From: Candidatus Polarisedimenticolia bacterium
GTDB taxonomy: Bacteria > Acidobacteriota > Polarisedimenticolia > Gp22-AA2
Direction of reading: 5' to 3'
Assembly: GCA_036001465.1 (NCBI GenBank)
Contig: DASYUH010000007.1
Span: forward strand, 23,155 to 87,154
Length of the DNA: 64,000 nt
The first letter of the stretch is position 1, and each line of letters opens with the position of its first letter. This document shows, one piece after another, positions 62,660 through 64,000 of this stretch. The notes below the pieces were generated by a model. It was not told where the DNA came from. It saw nothing but the letters and a program-made list of their open reading frames with translations, and made no database searches. The position numbers and the translations under genes were made by a program.

Positions 62660-63711
62660 GCGCCGCCGCGAATCCTCCGGCAGATTTCCTCGCCCACCTC
62701 GCGGGTCCCCAGGCTTCCCCCCAGGTCGCGCGTCGTCTTGCCGTCGCGCACGGACCCGGCGACCGCCGCCTCCAGGAGACGCGCTTCGTCGGCCCGCCCG
62801 ACGTCCTCGAGCAGCATGGCGGAGGAGAGGATCGCCCCCACCGGGTTGGCGACGTTCCGGCCGGCGTATTTAGGGGCCGAGCCATGCACCGGCTCGAACA
62901 GCCCCGTCCGGCCCGGGTGCAGGTTGGCGCTCGCGGCCAGCCCCAATCCGCCCTGGATCTGCGCACCCAGATCGCTGAGGATGTCACCGAACATGTTGCA
63001 GGTGACGATCACTTCGAAGGGGGACGGGTCCTTCACCATCTGCATCGCCAGGGCGTCCACGTACATGTGCGAGGCGTCCATGCCCTGGTACTCGGACGCC
63101 ACCTGCCGGAACGTCCTCTGCCACAGGTCGTGGCCGAAGGTGAGCGCATTGCTCTTGTCCGACATCAGGACCCGTGTCTTTCCCTTGCGCCGCGCGTGCT
63201 CGAAGGCGTGCCGGATGATGCGCTCGACGCCCTTGCGGGTGTTGACATCCTCCTGCAGCGCGACCTCGTCCGGCGTTCCTTTCTTGAAGATCCCGCCCAT
63301 CCCCACATACAACCCCTCGGTGTTCTCGCGGAACACGACGAAGTCGATGTCCCTCGCCGTCCGCCCCTTCAGGGGCGTCAGGTGATCGGCGAGGAGTTTC
63401 ACGGGCCGCTGGTTCACATAGAGATCGAGCTTGAACCGGATGCCGAGCAGGATATCGGCGGCGTGCCGGTTGTCCGGGACGCGCGGGTCTCCCAGGGCCC
63501 CCAGGAGGATCGCGTCATGGCCGCGCAGCTCCTCCAGGGCGGAATCGGGGAGCGTCTCGCCGGTCTTCAGGAAGTGATCGGCGCCGTAGGGGAGCATGTC
63601 GATGACGAGCGGGCGCCCGCTCACCTCCGCGCCGGCCCGAAGCGCCAGGATCGCTTCGCGCGTGACCTCCACACCGATCCCGTCTCCCGGGATGGCCGCG
63701 ATGCGCGTCAT
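62656..63711 (-). CDS. Isopropylmalate/isocitrate-family dehydrogenase
   Basis: The 351-residue beta-decarboxylating dehydrogenase has AAIPGDGIGVEVTREAILAL, LLGALGDPRVPD, RFKLDLYVNQRPVKLL (substrate Arg residues), FRENTEGLYVGMGG, the metal-site Asp in NMFGDILSDLGAQIQGGLGLAAS, and LFEPVHGSAPKYAGRNVANPVGAIL. The RENTEG motif recalls isocitrate, homoisocitrate or tartrate enzymes more than classic LeuB, so the substrate is uncertain; similar proteins are often labelled 3-isopropylmalate dehydrogenase. ATG 63709-63711 overlaps the upstream gene by ATGA. No leuACD genes are adjacent in this window. Confidence 0.85.
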   Translation of the reverse strand: MTRIAAIPGDGIGVEVTREAILALRAGAEVSGRPLVIDMLPYGADHFLKTGETLPDSALEELRGHDAILLGALGDPRVPDNRHAADILLGIRFKLDLYVNQRPVKLLADHLTPLKGRTARDIDFVVFRENTEGLYVGMGGIFKKGTPDEVALQEDVNTRKGVERIIRHAFEHARRKGKTRVLMSDKSNALTFGHDLWQRTFRQVASEYQGMDASHMYVDALAMQMVKDPSPFEVIVTCNMFGDILSDLGAQIQGGLGLAASANLHPGRTGLFEPVHGSAPKYAGRNVANPVGAILSSAMLLEDVGRADEARLLEAAVAGSVRDGKTTRDLGGSLGTREVGEEICRRIRGGA

Positions 63712-64000
63712 GGCCTCGAGCCCGCGCCGGACCGCGCGCGCACCGCCGCCGTGGCCCGGACCAGGAGGCGCCTCATCCACGACCCTCGACGCCGCGCGTC
63801 CACCCGGCGGAACGCCTCCTCCACGTCCCGCGCCGCGGCACGCCCCTGGAGTCGACCCCCACCCGGGAGCAGGAGGACCGGGACCTGATCACCGAAGCGC
63901 CGGACCAGCTCCGGATCGGAATCGACCTCGACCACGCGCAGCCGCACTCCGTGGCGCCGGGCCGAGCGCCCCGCCAGCCGCCGGAGTGCGAAACAGGGGG
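63708..64000 (-). CDS. Glutaredoxin-like protein (DUF836), N-terminus cut by window
   Basis: The frame is open to the right-hand window edge. The visible 96 or so residues include PCFALRRLAGRSA, GVRLRVVEVDSDPELVRRFGDQVPVLLLPGG and a basic tail. The Cys near the edge, the VDSDPEL segment and the cis-Pro in QVPVLLL match the small thioredoxin-fold DUF836 glutaredoxin-like family. The first Cys of a possible CxxC is outside the window. It overlaps the dehydrogenase start by four bases. Confidence 0.6.
   Translation of the reverse strand, partial: PCFALRRLAGRSARRHGVRLRVVEVDSDPELVRRFGDQVPVLLLPGGGRLQGRAAARDVEEAFRRVDARRRGSWMRRLLVRATAAVRARSGAGSRP

Overview
The window reads as a piece of a GC-rich (roughly two-thirds G+C by eye) Gram-negative chromosome with the right-hand end of an integrated accessory element at its left edge. 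A Gram-negative cell is indicated by a TonB-dependent outer-membrane receptor, a YfiR-type periplasmic protein and a soluble lytic transglycosylase. The DUF177-rpmF-plsX-fabHDG-acp-fabF order, the HPrK/RapZ/EIIA/HPr/EI regulatory PTS, a DUF4388 protein and two-subunit glycyl-tRNA synthetase together suggest Acidobacteriota or a close relative. That placement is inference from gene content, not a phylogenetic result.

Region 1 (1-4726) is accessory DNA. It holds the C-terminal end of a probable RepA-like AAA ATPase, a tightly packed plus-strand cassette of six small unrecognised genes, a lower-GC membrane-protein gene, and two small minus-strand genes. Two nested inverted repeats follow the ATPase gene. 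The region ends at 4687-4725 in the 5' half of a tRNA-Pro(CGG) gene cut exactly after the anticodon loop. Its promoter is still in place outside the element. This is the signature of a tyrosine-recombinase attachment site. The integrase and the other end lie outside the window.

Region 2 (4798-13516) is acyl-CoA and housekeeping metabolism: a metallo-beta-lactamase-fold hydrolase, a MaoC hydratase and CitE-type CoA-ester lyase pair, and a convergent 3-methylcrotonyl-CoA carboxylase operon whose alpha subunit is split into two overlapping genes. A tRNA-Pro(GGG)-surE-dedA-rnd unit follows. Region 3 (13681-18857, plus strand) has yfiR with a TonB receptor, then the threonine-to-glycine pair tdh-kbl.

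Region 4 (18899-25040, minus) is a regulatory phosphotransferase operon (hprK-rapZ-EIIA-HPr-ptsI-cupin) with no sugar permease, followed by a MerR regulator and an exported protein. A divergent archaeal-type GAPDH-like gene lies at 25265-26338. Region 5 (26373-32591, minus) is the fatty-acid initiation/elongation operon. Region 6 (32696-38908, minus) is a signalling operon: an NtrC-family activator whose receiver lacks the phosphoacceptor Asp, a membrane hybrid kinase, a receiver-kinase fusion and a DUF4388/J-like/TPR protein.

Region 7 (39233-58104) runs from a TPR protein and lytic transglycosylase to mutL, an AstE/AspA-like hydrolase with a RimK ligase, ppdK, glyS/glyQ, recO, mgtE, era, ybeY, a PgpH-type HD phosphohydrolase and phoH. 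Region 8 (58232-64000) holds aspS and hisS, a secreted beta-propeller protein, an isopropylmalate/isocitrate-type dehydrogenase and the truncated start of a glutaredoxin-like gene. Genes within operons commonly overlap by 1-13 bases (ATGA, GTGA, TTGA), which gives good support for many starts. Several promoters are readable, some so close to the start codon that the mRNA would have almost no leader.
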